The position numbers and the translations under genes are program-made. Of a DNA stretch of 20,562 nt, positions 1-6,101 are shown in pieces. The DNA lies in contig CAYXZZ010000024.1 of assembly GCA_964470055.1 (NCBI GenBank), forward strand, positions 1 to 20,562, read 5' to 3'. Every line of letters begins with the position of its first letter. Position 1 is the first letter of the stretch. The stretch is from JAEDES01 sp964470055. Lineage in GTDB: Bacteria; Bacillota_I; Bacilli_A; RF39; UBA660. The notes beneath the pieces were generated by a model. The model made no database searches and was not told the origin of the DNA. It saw only the letters and a program-made list of their open reading frames with translations.

Positions 1-408
1 ATTAAATAATAAAAAATATTAGAAGATAGATTAAGCAAACATAAATAAACAGCAATAATTAAAATAATAATATATAAAAATCCGGGAAATATTAAATATA
101 TCAGAAAATAGCAAATGAACAGAAGTTAACATAATATCAATTATAGGAAGTTAATGATTTTTAAAAAGTATTGAAAACAAAGGAAAAGAATGCTTATATT
201 CAGCCATGTTCCAGTTAACATAAGCCTATATAATATTATTCATCTAAGTATCAGCACACACATATAGTTTTCTTTTTTATATCTTAATTCTGTATAAAAT
301 TTTTCATTCTTAAAATAAAATACAACTCCAAAAATTAAAAATATAAATATATTAATCCACAATCACAAATAATGCTTTTGCCTCACCCACTCTCCTCTAC
401 CCGCATAT
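1..408. other. AT-rich stretch without a supportable gene
   Basis: No frame here gives a convincing gene with a ribosome site. On the minus strand there are two short hydrophobic open stretches, roughly 240-360 (ending in a stop near 240) and 141-221 (26 codons from an ATG). They could be the decayed end of a small membrane protein gene, but AT-rich DNA gives hydrophobic frames by chance. The 11-base word AGTTAACATAA occurs twice, near 124 and 213. The segment lies just past the terminator of the leftmost minus-strand gene. Confidence 0.5.
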
Positions 409-431
409 AAAAAAACCTACACATCAGTAGG
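409..431 (-). terminator. Rho-independent terminator after the DUF2752 gene
   Basis: On the minus strand a 5-bp stem CCTAC/GTAGG with a 6-base loop is followed directly by seven T residues. The hairpin starts inside the last codons of the gene, so the stop codon lies within the stem. Confidence 0.75.
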
Positions 432-728
432 CAATAAAAATTCAAATCCAGGTAAATTTCTCAAAACCATAAATAAAGTCGCTGAAAATAAAATTACATA
501 TAACCACTTAATATTAGGCACATAATACCTCTTTCTAAGCATTCTAAATAATAAGCAATACATTCCATATAATAAGACACAGCTAAGTAAAACAAACAAA
601 TATGGATTATATCTAAAAGCCTGATAAAAATCCAATTCAAGAAGTGAAACAATCATTCGTGTTCCTCCGCATCCAGCACAGTATATATCAAACAAATTTT
701 TAAAAAGACACACACTTTTAACTTTCAT
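417..728 (-). CDS. DUF2752 family small membrane protein
   Basis: This 103-residue protein has the DUF2752 hallmark: a CxxCGGTR motif (Cys17, Cys20, Gly21-Gly22, Thr23, Arg24), then a short amphipathic stretch ending in FRYNP and two hydrophobic segments likely to cross the membrane. The molecular role of the family is not established. I place the start at the ATG at 726-728 because AAGGAG sits five bases upstream; a longer frame opens at a TTG at 761 but that has no ribosome site. The gene follows the zinc-ribbon membrane protein across a terminator-like hairpin, so it may be read by read-through. DUF2752 and zinc-ribbon small membrane proteins are often neighbours in gut Firmicutes (from memory), which suggests a shared envelope role. 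The family call is fairly safe; the function is unknown. Confidence 0.8.
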   Translation of the reverse strand: MKVKSVCLFKNLFDIYCAGCGGTRMIVSLLELDFYQAFRYNPYLFVLLSCVLLYGMYCLLFRMLRKRYYVPNIKWLYVILFSATLFMVLRNLPGFEFLLPTDV

Positions 729-760
729 CTCTACTCCTTCTACCCTACTAGAAAAATCCA

Positions 761-794
761 AATTAAAAACTATGAACTAATTCTCATAGTTTTT
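761..794 (-). terminator. Hairpin terminator after the zinc-ribbon gene
   Basis: An 11-bp perfect stem (765-775 with 784-794) and an 8-base loop end in a T-rich tail on the minus strand. The T run is partly within the stem (AACTATGA type hairpin), so termination may be incomplete, allowing read-through into the DUF2752 gene. Confidence 0.65.
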
Positions 795-799
795 TATAA

Positions 800-1192
800 C
801 TAAGCAGTTATTCCTTCCATAAATCCTGCTATAAAAGCAGAAAAATAAAATAAAAATATTAATAAACCAACTATACTAATAATCAAACCAGCCAAAGACA
901 AACCATACCCTGTACCATTATTTTTTTTCGCATTATTCATTCCAATGATTGAAAAAATAATACTTAGCCAAGATAAACTACCACAACACATAATTATTGA
1001 TACTAATGAAATTACAAAACCTGCTATTCCCATTCCATTAGAATATCCACTACTAGTAGGTTGAACATTATTATTCACCCCAACAGTATTAATATTAGTT
1101 TGATTTTGTTTACCTAAACTAAAACCACAATTCATACAAAATTGACTATCTTCAGCCACCTTATGACCACAATTAGGACAAAAATTATTCAT
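800..1192 (-). CDS. Zinc-ribbon protein with two transmembrane segments (DUF4190-like)
   Basis: The 130-residue product begins with a zinc ribbon, CPNCG at Cys5/Cys8 and FCMNCG at Cys19/Cys22, which should bind one zinc ion. A polar Asn/Thr linker (about residues 29-50) leads to two hydrophobic segments, about 53-85 and 95-125, with the GIAGFVISLVS and GLSLAGLIISIVG repeats typical of the DUF4190-type double-helix membrane domain. Function is not established; such proteins are small envelope components. The start ATG has GAAGGAG seven bases upstream. The stop of the upstream regulator gene is only 21 bases away, so the two are very likely one transcript, with the regulator first. The domain architecture is clear, the biological role is not. 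Confidence 0.8.
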   Translation of the reverse strand: MNNFCPNCGHKVAEDSQFCMNCGFSLGKQNQTNINTVGVNNNVQPTSSGYSNGMGIAGFVISLVSIIMCCGSLSWLSIIFSIIGMNNAKKNNGTGYGLSLAGLIISIVGLLIFLFYFSAFIAGFMEGITA

Positions 1193-1213
1193 ATACTTAC
1201 TCCTTCATTATCC

Positions 1214-1981
1214 TTATACTTTTCTAGATTGAATCTCTGCAATTTTTTCTAATACTTCTTTTGCATTATCTTCATTTATTTCATTATAACCAAGTTCTTT
1301 CAAAGCCTGAACTTTAGCCGTATTTAATTCTTGGGTACGAGATAACTTCTCTTCATTCTTATGTTCAATATCTTGTACAAATCGTTGATGAGATGCACTA
1401 AGTTTACTTTTAGAAGCACCACCATTATTATATAAAGTCATAGCACTAAACAAAATACTTTCAAAAACAAATTGCTTGTCCTTATTAAATGCAAACTCCA
1501 TTGGATCAGTAAATCCCAAAGACTTAGACATATAACCTAAAATATATTTCAATTCTTCAGTAGTTTCCATTGATTGTAAAAAGTGAAATAAATATAAATA
1601 TGTATTATAAGTTTCTTTAGTTTTATCAGCACTCAACTTTTCCTTTAACAAATTAATTATATCAGAAAGAAGTTCCTGTTCCTTCTTATTAAAACCTTTT
1701 AAATCAGCAATCACTTCTTTACTTGAAGAGTCTTTAACGCCTTCATTTAATCGACCTTCAACCTCGATAATATATTCTCCTGTAATTCTTAGCTCATCTA
1801 ACTCATCAATACTTTCAATATTCAACAAACTAAGTAATTTTGCCGCTTTTTCCTTAGGCCAATTATTAATATTATCAATACTCAAATAGTTATATAACAT
1901 TTGTCTAGAAACCCCTAAATATTTAGCTAAACGCACCTTACTAATCCCTAACTCTGTAAGTACTACATTTAATTCTTTCAT
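1214..1981 (-). CDS. Helix-turn-helix (XRE-type) transcriptional regulator
   Basis: The 255-residue protein has an N-terminal helix-turn-helix at about residues 11-32 (ISKVRLAKYLGVSRQMLYNY), close to the Cro/C1 type. The remaining ~190 residues are charged and largely helical, with a heptad-like stretch at about 85-120 and another at 200-255, and contain no catalytic motif I recognise; they may mediate oligomerisation or ligand sensing. The start has a strong AGGAGG site. It is the first gene of a transcript with the zinc-ribbon membrane protein downstream. Its promoter carries a 6-bp inverted repeat that brackets the -10/-35 spacer, which suggests autoregulation. The DNA-binding class is well supported; targets and signal are unknown. 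Confidence 0.75.
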   Translation of the reverse strand: MKELNVVLTELGISKVRLAKYLGVSRQMLYNYLSIDNINNWPKEKAAKLLSLLNIESIDELDELRITGEYIIEVEGRLNEGVKDSSSKEVIADLKGFNKKEQELLSDIINLLKEKLSADKTKETYNTYLYLFHFLQSMETTEELKYILGYMSKSLGFTDPMEFAFNKDKQFVFESILFSAMTLYNNGGASKSKLSASHQRFVQDIEHKNEEKLSRTQELNTAKVQALKELGYNEINEDNAKEVLEKIAEIQSRKV

Positions 1982-2002
1982 ATAATTTACCCTCCTAATA
2001 TA

Positions 2003-2031
2003 ATTATAGACACTTCACTGTAAAATATCAA
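2003..2031 (-). promoter_or_regulatory. Sigma-A promoter of the XRE/zinc-ribbon operon
   Basis: On the minus strand TTGATA (2026-2031) and TATAAT (2003-2008) are separated by exactly 17 bases, with the start codon about 20 bases further downstream. Confidence 0.8.
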
Positions 2032-2035
2032 GTGT
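2010..2035. promoter_or_regulatory. Inverted repeat overlapping the XRE promoter (possible operator)
   Basis: ACACTT (2010-2015) and AAGTGT (2030-2035) form a perfect inverted repeat with a 14-base spacer. One arm overlaps the -35 element and the other abuts the -10. A further ACAC half-site follows at 2042-2045. The position fits binding by the regulator encoded just downstream, but that link is inference. Confidence 0.5.
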
Positions 2036-2060
2036 AAATTGACACATTTTAAATTTTAAG

Positions 2061-2089
2061 AAAAAGAAAAAAGTATCATAAAGATACTT
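2061..2089 (-). terminator. Rho-independent terminator after mnmA
   Basis: A 7-bp stem AAGTATC/GATACTT with a 5-base loop is followed on the minus strand by a T-rich tail interrupted by two C residues. It lies about 40 bases past the mnmA stop codon. Confidence 0.75.
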
Positions 2090-2131
2090 AAAACAAAAAT
2101 TCAAACTACATCTAAATTTATATATATCCTT

Positions 2132-3163
2132 TTACATAACCTTTTCAATAATACCGCCACCTAAACAGCAATTTTTTCCATCATATAAAACAACAGATTG
2201 TCCTGGGGTAATGGCTCTCTCTTCTTCTAGCAACTTAACTCGCATCTTCCCGTCCATCAAGATTTCAACCTTACAAGATTTTAAATTACCACGTGATCTC
2301 ACCTTTGCATAAATCTCTTCAGGAATAGAATCTACCAATAAATTAATATTTCTTGCTACAAACTCATTTCTAAATAAATCAGTATTAGAACCAACTATCA
2401 GTCTATTATTTTTAGTATCTAACTCAATCACATATAACGGTTCTTTATAACTAACATTAAGTCCTTTTCTTTGACCAATAGTATAATACATCAACCCATG
2501 ATGTTTTCCCAAAACAGTTCCATCTCTTAAACAAATATCACCACAATCCGGTAATTGTTCTAAATTATCATTTAAAAAAACCTTATAATCATCATTAGGT
2601 ACAAAACAAACCTCTTGACTATCTTTCTTACTACTAACGCTCAAACCAACACTTTTGGCCATTTCTCGTACTGTTTCCTTATCATTATAATCTTGTAACG
2701 GCAAAATAACATATTTTAAAACTTCTTTATCAATTCCCCATAAAAAATAAGATTGATCTTTTTCCAAAACTGTCGCTCTATATAATTTTCCATCCTCAAT
2801 TTTTGCATAATGACCCGTTGAAATATAATTACACCCCAACTTTTTAGCCTCTTCAAAAAATAAACCAAACTTAAAATATTTATTACAACAGCAACAAGGA
2901 TTAGGAGTTATTCCTTTTTTATAACATTCAATAAAATCTTTAATAACAATATTCTTAAACTTATCACTTAAATCAATAACATGATGTTCTATTTCTAAAA
3001 AATCACATACTTCCTTAGCATCTTTAATCGCAACATCTGTCTTTTCATTATCAATAAGTCTCATCGTTATACCTATCACTTTATATCCTTGTTCTTTCAA
3101 CAAATATGCCGCAACAGATGAATCAACTCCACCACTCATACCAATACCAATTACTTTATCCAT
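2132..3163 (-). CDS. mnmA: tRNA-specific 2-thiouridylase MnmA
   Basis: MnmA adenylates and then thiolates U34 of the tRNAs for Lys, Glu and Gln in the cytoplasm, using sulfur relayed from a cysteine desulfurase. The 343-residue protein shows the PP-loop SGGVDSS (10-16), the TGHYA motif (116-120), KDQSYFLWG, and the two cysteine sites: Cys93, directly before Asn94 in NPCCCCN, and Cys186 in SQEVCFVP. YYTIGQRKGL and a C-terminal ITPGQ barrel motif complete the family pattern. The length is slightly short against about 360-370 residues. I use the ATG at 3161-3163 because GGTGG lies six bases upstream; the in-frame TTG at 3175 overlaps that site. A TATAAT at 3180-3185 could be a -10, but its -35 is poor. 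The run of four cysteines at the active site is unusual. Confidence 0.96.
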   Translation of the reverse strand: MDKVIGIGMSGGVDSSVAAYLLKEQGYKVIGITMRLIDNEKTDVAIKDAKEVCDFLEIEHHVIDLSDKFKNIVIKDFIECYKKGITPNPCCCCNKYFKFGLFFEEAKKLGCNYISTGHYAKIEDGKLYRATVLEKDQSYFLWGIDKEVLKYVILPLQDYNDKETVREMAKSVGLSVSSKKDSQEVCFVPNDDYKVFLNDNLEQLPDCGDICLRDGTVLGKHHGLMYYTIGQRKGLNVSYKEPLYVIELDTKNNRLIVGSNTDLFRNEFVARNINLLVDSIPEEIYAKVRSRGNLKSCKVEILMDGKMRVKLLEEERAITPGQSVVLYDGKNCCLGGGIIEKVM

Positions 3164-3208
3164 TATAACCACCAAATTAATTATACAATAAATTCCACTA
3201 ATTTTACA

Positions 3209-3799
3209 CTATAATATTTTTAAAACATTTGGTATTACAAACACAGAAATTAATGAACTAACAATTAATAATCCAATAACCACTACCAATAATTTCAAAT
3301 ATCTTTTCACCACAACATTCTTATTATATTCCTTTTTCCTAAATAAATAATTAAACAACAGCACCGAAAAACAAATCGAATAATAAACCAGTACAAATGT
3401 TATAAATAAATTAATTATCTCCGGAAATATATAAATAAAACCAATCAGCACTCCCTTAAATCCATAAGTATAAATAATACTACAAAAACTAAATCCAACC
3501 AAAAAGCTCTTAAAAAAGAGTATCCCACTAACTATTAAAATACCAATAATCGAAATACCTATTACCCATATAAATATTCCCATTATAAGATTACTAGTCA
3601 TAACTGAATATAAGTCTTTTAAATAACTAATTTTCTCAGTAGAAATCCCAACAAAATAATCACCAACACTTTGCTTTATCAATTCCTGATTACTATCAGA
3701 TAAAAGACTTATAAATAAAACTCCCAATATAAAAGAAATAAGACTACATGCAACTAAAATCACTAATAATTTTCGTTTTCTAATATTTTCTCTAATCAC
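3209..3799 (-). CDS. SpoIIM-like (DUF95) integral membrane protein
   Basis: The 196-residue protein is strongly hydrophobic with about five membrane segments (near 11-33, 71-95, 100-122, 125-150 and 168-192). The order of elements matches the stage II sporulation protein M family: an N-terminal basic patch and helix, an NLIMGIFIW helix, the FFKSFLVGFSF stretch (95-105), a GFKGVLIGFIYIFPEIIN element and a C-terminal helix. In spore formers SpoIIM acts with SpoIID and SpoIIP in engulfment, but homologues occur widely in non-spore-formers, where the role is unclear. I choose the GTG at 3797-3799, preceded by GGTGAT; in-frame TTG and GTG codons upstream lie within that site. The next gene on the strand is mnmA, 45 bases on, with no terminator between, so co-transcription is possible. 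Confidence 0.6.
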   Translation of the reverse strand: MIRENIRKRKLLVILVACSLISFILGVLFISLLSDSNQELIKQSVGDYFVGISTEKISYLKDLYSVMTSNLIMGIFIWVIGISIIGILIVSGILFFKSFLVGFSFCSIIYTYGFKGVLIGFIYIFPEIINLFITFVLVYYSICFSVLLFNYLFRKKEYNKNVVVKRYLKLLVVVIGLLIVSSLISVFVIPNVLKIL

Positions 3800-3853
3800 T
3801 TGTATCACCAATAAAGTCTATTCGAAATAACTATCACTAATTCTTTAAAACAT

Positions 3854-3882
3854 TTTACAAATTAAGACAAATAATTTATAAT
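3854..3882 (+). promoter_or_regulatory. Sigma-A promoter of the miniprotein gene
   Basis: TTTACA (3854-3859) and TATAAT (3877-3882) are spaced by exactly 17 bases on the plus strand. Transcription would begin near 3889, giving a very short leader that contains the GAGGTGA ribosome site. Confidence 0.8.
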
Positions 3883-3902
3883 TAATAATTGAGGTGAACC
3901 TA

Positions 3903-3989
3903 ATGAATAAAAAATTAGTAAAAGTAGTATCAGTAATCTTAGTAATAGCCATGTTATTAGGATTTATCAGTGTATTATTCTACTTATAA
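3903..3989 (+). CDS. 28-residue single-helix membrane miniprotein, Prli42/DUF4044-like
   Basis: An ATG with GAGGTGA six bases upstream opens a 28-codon frame ending in TAA. The product starts MNKKLVKVV, then has one hydrophobic helix with the pattern VILVIAMLLGFISVLF. A lysine-rich cytoplasmic tip followed by one membrane helix with AML near its centre is the layout of Prli42, the Listeria miniprotein that tethers the stressosome to the membrane, and of other tiny DUF4044-type proteins in Firmicutes. The similarity is by eye on a very short sequence. A consensus promoter and a 12-bp terminator hairpin frame it as an independent unit, transcribed against its neighbours, which argues strongly that it is real. 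Its partner in this organism is not visible in the window. Confidence 0.75.
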   Translation: MNKKLVKVVSVILVIAMLLGFISVLFYL

Positions 3990-4021
3990 AAAAAGAACTT
4001 CTAAGACCAAGAAGTTCTTTT
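3988..4021. terminator. Bidirectional terminator between convergent genes
   Basis: A 12-bp perfect stem (3991-4002 with 4010-4021) with a 7-base loop is flanked by seven A residues on the left and a short T run on the right. It can end the plus-strand miniprotein transcript and, more strongly, the minus-strand transcript of the 100-residue gene. Confidence 0.85.
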
Positions 4022-4024
4022 CAT

Positions 4025-4327
4025 TTACTTATTAATATATCCTTCTATCTCTGGTAATACATTTTCTACAAAACTTGCATCAATATTATACCTATTAACA
4101 ATGTCATTAATTCTCTTAGTATCTCCAGCCAAATAAAGCATCAAAAGTCCCGCTACTCTATTAACCATAAACTGATCTAATGTTTTTCTATCTCTAGTTT
4201 CAATATTATATTTTTTACAAATCTCATCCACCGGACCATATCCATATACATAATTAGTTAACGCTTTACTAATCAATTCAACATTTCTATTTTGATCTTT
4301 TAAATGCACTTTACTCCAAACTTGCAT
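4025..4327 (-). CDS. Conserved-looking small protein of unknown function
   Basis: I do not recognise this 100-residue protein. It looks soluble and mostly helical, with a central FMVNRVAGLLMLYLAGD helix and two similar-looking elements, ICKKYNIETRD (about 36-46) and IVNRYNIDASF (about 76-86), each an amphipathic helix ending in a YNI turn, which could be a small helical repeat or a helix-turn-helix-like pair. There is no signal peptide or membrane segment. The start has AGAGGTG upstream, and an extended -10 promoter lies 30 bases before it. It is monocistronic, ending in the bidirectional hairpin. Good translation signals and normal codon use make it a real gene; function cannot be given. Confidence 0.7.
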   Translation of the reverse strand: MQVWSKVHLKDQNRNVELISKALTNYVYGYGPVDEICKKYNIETRDRKTLDQFMVNRVAGLLMLYLAGDTKRINDIVNRYNIDASFVENVLPEIEGYINK

Positions 4328-4355
4328 AATGACACCTCTTCTCTTTTGACTTACT

Positions 4356-4364
4356 ATAATACCA
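4356..4364 (-). promoter_or_regulatory. Extended -10 promoter of the 100-residue gene
   Basis: On the minus strand TGG directly precedes TATTAT, an extended -10 element. No good -35 is visible at 16-18 bases. Confidence 0.5.
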
Positions 4365-4376
4365 TAAAAATAAACA

Positions 4377-4409
4377 AAAGAAAAGGATTAATACATTTTC
4401 AATAAATCC
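4377..4409 (-). terminator. Probable terminator after the MBL hydrolase gene
   Basis: On the minus strand GGATT and AATCC, plus two further pairs beyond one mismatch, form an imperfect stem with about a 9-base loop, followed by TTTTCTTTT. Confidence 0.5.
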
Positions 4410-4424
4410 CAATATCTTCCATCA

Positions 4425-4952
4425 TTAACTTTGTAAATACGGATTAGTTGCTTTTTCTAAATCCAATGTTGTTGATTCTCCATGTCCAGGATATAAATCC
4501 ATATCATCCATAAATTCAACAAATCTTTTAATACTAAGTTCCATTTCTACCTTACTTCCGCCAGGTAAATCAATTCTTCCAATAGAACCCTCAAAAATAA
4601 AATCTCCAACAAACATCGCATTATCTTCCTTAAAATAAAAACTAACTGAATCTTTAGAATGTCCAGGTGTATAAATACATTCAAATTTAAAATCACCTAA
4701 ACTATATTCTTTTTCTTCCAAATTACTCTTCTTAAAAATTTTAATACTTCTTTTTGTTAAGAAATTACGTAACGCTCCGATATGATCAAAATGTGAATGT
4801 GTAATTAGCACACCTAAAACTTTATTATCTCCTACTTCAGCCTTAATTTTATTATAATCAGCACCAGGATCCACTATCAAACAAGTTCCATTTTTAACTA
4901 ATACATAACAATTCTCATCAAGTGTCCCTGTCACAACTCTTTTTATTTCCAT
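4425..4952 (-). CDS. MBL-fold metallo-hydrolase, glyoxalase II-like (YqgX/YcbL type)
   Basis: The 175-residue protein has the complete metallo-beta-lactamase-fold metal set: THSHFDHIG with His52, His54, Asp56 and His57, then His98 in TPGHS, Asp117 in FVGD and His157 in PGHG. The GSIGRIDLPGG segment after Asp117 is characteristic of the short YcbL/YqgX group related to glyoxalase II, which hydrolyse thioesters such as S-lactoylglutathione in vitro. The natural substrate in Firmicutes without glutathione is uncertain. The protein is somewhat shorter than the usual 205-210 residues. GAGGTGG lies four bases before the ATG, and the stop of the upstream gene is 12 bases away, so the two form one operon. 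The enzyme class is secure, the substrate is not. Confidence 0.88.
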   Translation of the reverse strand: MEIKRVVTGTLDENCYVLVKNGTCLIVDPGADYNKIKAEVGDNKVLGVLITHSHFDHIGALRNFLTKRSIKIFKKSNLEEKEYSLGDFKFECIYTPGHSKDSVSFYFKEDNAMFVGDFIFEGSIGRIDLPGGSKVEMELSIKRFVEFMDDMDLYPGHGESTTLDLEKATNPYLQS

Positions 4953-4964
4953 TTTTCCACCTCA

Positions 4965-6008
4965 TTATTCCACTAACATTTTATTAAGATAAACATAATT
5001 ATAATTCATATCAAGTTTAAAAGTATATTTATAAGTACCACTAACTAATTTAGAAGAAAGTTCATATCCCTCATTACCATAATATTTAACTTCTTCATAA
5101 AGCTCAATGACTGATTCTGTACTTGTTGCCTTAACCAACTTTTTATCTGCACTATATAAAATAGCCCCTTGAGAAGCACAACTTCCTTGAACATACTCAC
5201 CACGTTCAGCAATATATTGAAATCCCCCAACACAACTAGTTCCTAATTGCACATTTTGATTAGCAATATTTGTATCCTCCCCAAATAATTTTTTAAGTTC
5301 CACTTGCAAAACATTTTCTTTGAATGCCTTAGGTACAAAAGACGCAGTCACTTCACATTTAAATGGTTCCATCCCTTGACTGTTGTATTTATTACAATTT
5401 GACTCATATAAACTACTAGTCGCAATCTGTCGATACGCTAAATAAATCTTCATCTGATCATTTAACTCAGCACTCGCAACATCTTCTTTAATAGTAGTAG
5501 AAACCTTACTATACAAATCCTTAACAATAGTAGAATCCAAATCCAATTCTTTAACATCACCAGTCGTTGATACCGGAGTACATTTATAATTCATTAAAGT
5601 AATTTGTTGTTGATGGTAATTCCAAAAATAAACAAATCCACCAACCAACAAAATAATTATTAAAAAATAAAATCTCGCTAATTTATTTTTTGGTTTCTTA
5701 GTCTTTTTCTTCTTACCATTTGAATCATCACTATTTGAAACTACATCATTTTTATCTGCATTTATTCCTTGTCCGTTTGATGAAACATCAACAGTATTAG
5801 ATTGACTACTATTAGTAACTTGTGTCACTACTGGTGTTGCCGTTGTAGTCGCAGCCACAACTTGTGGTTGAATCATTACAGGATTACTAGAAACAGTCCC
5901 ATTAGCCGCCCCAACATCATTTGTAGTTGCATCAACAGGTTTTTCACTAGGCGGCGCAACTCTTACACCAAGCATTGTTTGATTAGTTTCATTAGCCCCA
6001 TTATCCAT
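4965..6008 (-). CDS. Membrane-anchored protein with low-complexity cytoplasmic tail and extracytoplasmic domain
   Basis: I do not recognise a named family. The 347-residue product has a Thr/Ser/Asn/Val-rich disordered N-terminal tail (about 1-98), a strongly basic KKKKTKKPKNK patch (99-110), one membrane helix (about 113-130) and a ~215-residue C-terminal domain that should lie outside by the positive-inside rule. That domain has five cysteines (YKC, SNC, FKC, TSC, GSC), all outside, so disulfides are possible but one would stay free. No catalytic motif is evident. I use the ATG at 6006-6008: AAAGGTGA is at proper distance from it but touches the earlier ATG at 6014. It heads an operon with the MBL hydrolase, 12 bases downstream. 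Its promoter is bracketed by a 9-bp inverted repeat. Confidence 0.75.
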   Translation of the reverse strand: MDNGANETNQTMLGVRVAPPSEKPVDATTNDVGAANGTVSSNPVMIQPQVVAATTTATPVVTQVTNSSQSNTVDVSSNGQGINADKNDVVSNSDDSNGKKKKTKKPKNKLARFYFLIIILLVGGFVYFWNYHQQQITLMNYKCTPVSTTGDVKELDLDSTIVKDLYSKVSTTIKEDVASAELNDQMKIYLAYRQIATSSLYESNCNKYNSQGMEPFKCEVTASFVPKAFKENVLQVELKKLFGEDTNIANQNVQLGTSCVGGFQYIAERGEYVQGSCASQGAILYSADKKLVKATSTESVIELYEEVKYYGNEGYELSSKLVSGTYKYTFKLDMNYNYVYLNKMLVE

Positions 6009-6035
6009 TTTCATTCACCTTTCCTACTATATCTA

Positions 6036-6064
6036 ATTTTAGACTATTTTACCATATTTTACAA
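6036..6064 (-). promoter_or_regulatory. Promoter of the anchored-protein/MBL operon
   Basis: On the minus strand TTGTAA (6059-6064) and TAAAAT (6036-6041) are 17 bases apart. A 9-bp perfect inverted repeat, TTTTAGACT at 6037-6045 and AGTCTAAAA at 6064-6072, brackets this promoter with an 18-base spacer and could be an operator or a long-looped hairpin. Confidence 0.6.
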
Positions 6065-6068
6065 GTCT

Positions 6069-6101
6069 AAAAAAATAAAAAGAAGAGCATTTCTACTCTC
6101 C
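6069..6101 (-). terminator. Rho-independent terminator of the tetR/ABC operon
   Basis: On the minus strand an 8-bp stem (6094-6101 with 6082-6089, two G-T pairs) closes a GAAA tetraloop and is followed by TTTTTATTTTTTT. The hairpin starts within the last codons of the ABC gene and includes its stop codon. Confidence 0.85.

Noticed and set aside
5045..5233. 62-codon frame on the minus strand inside the anchored-protein gene
   Set aside because: It lies in another frame of a well-supported gene, on the same strand, without a ribosome site.
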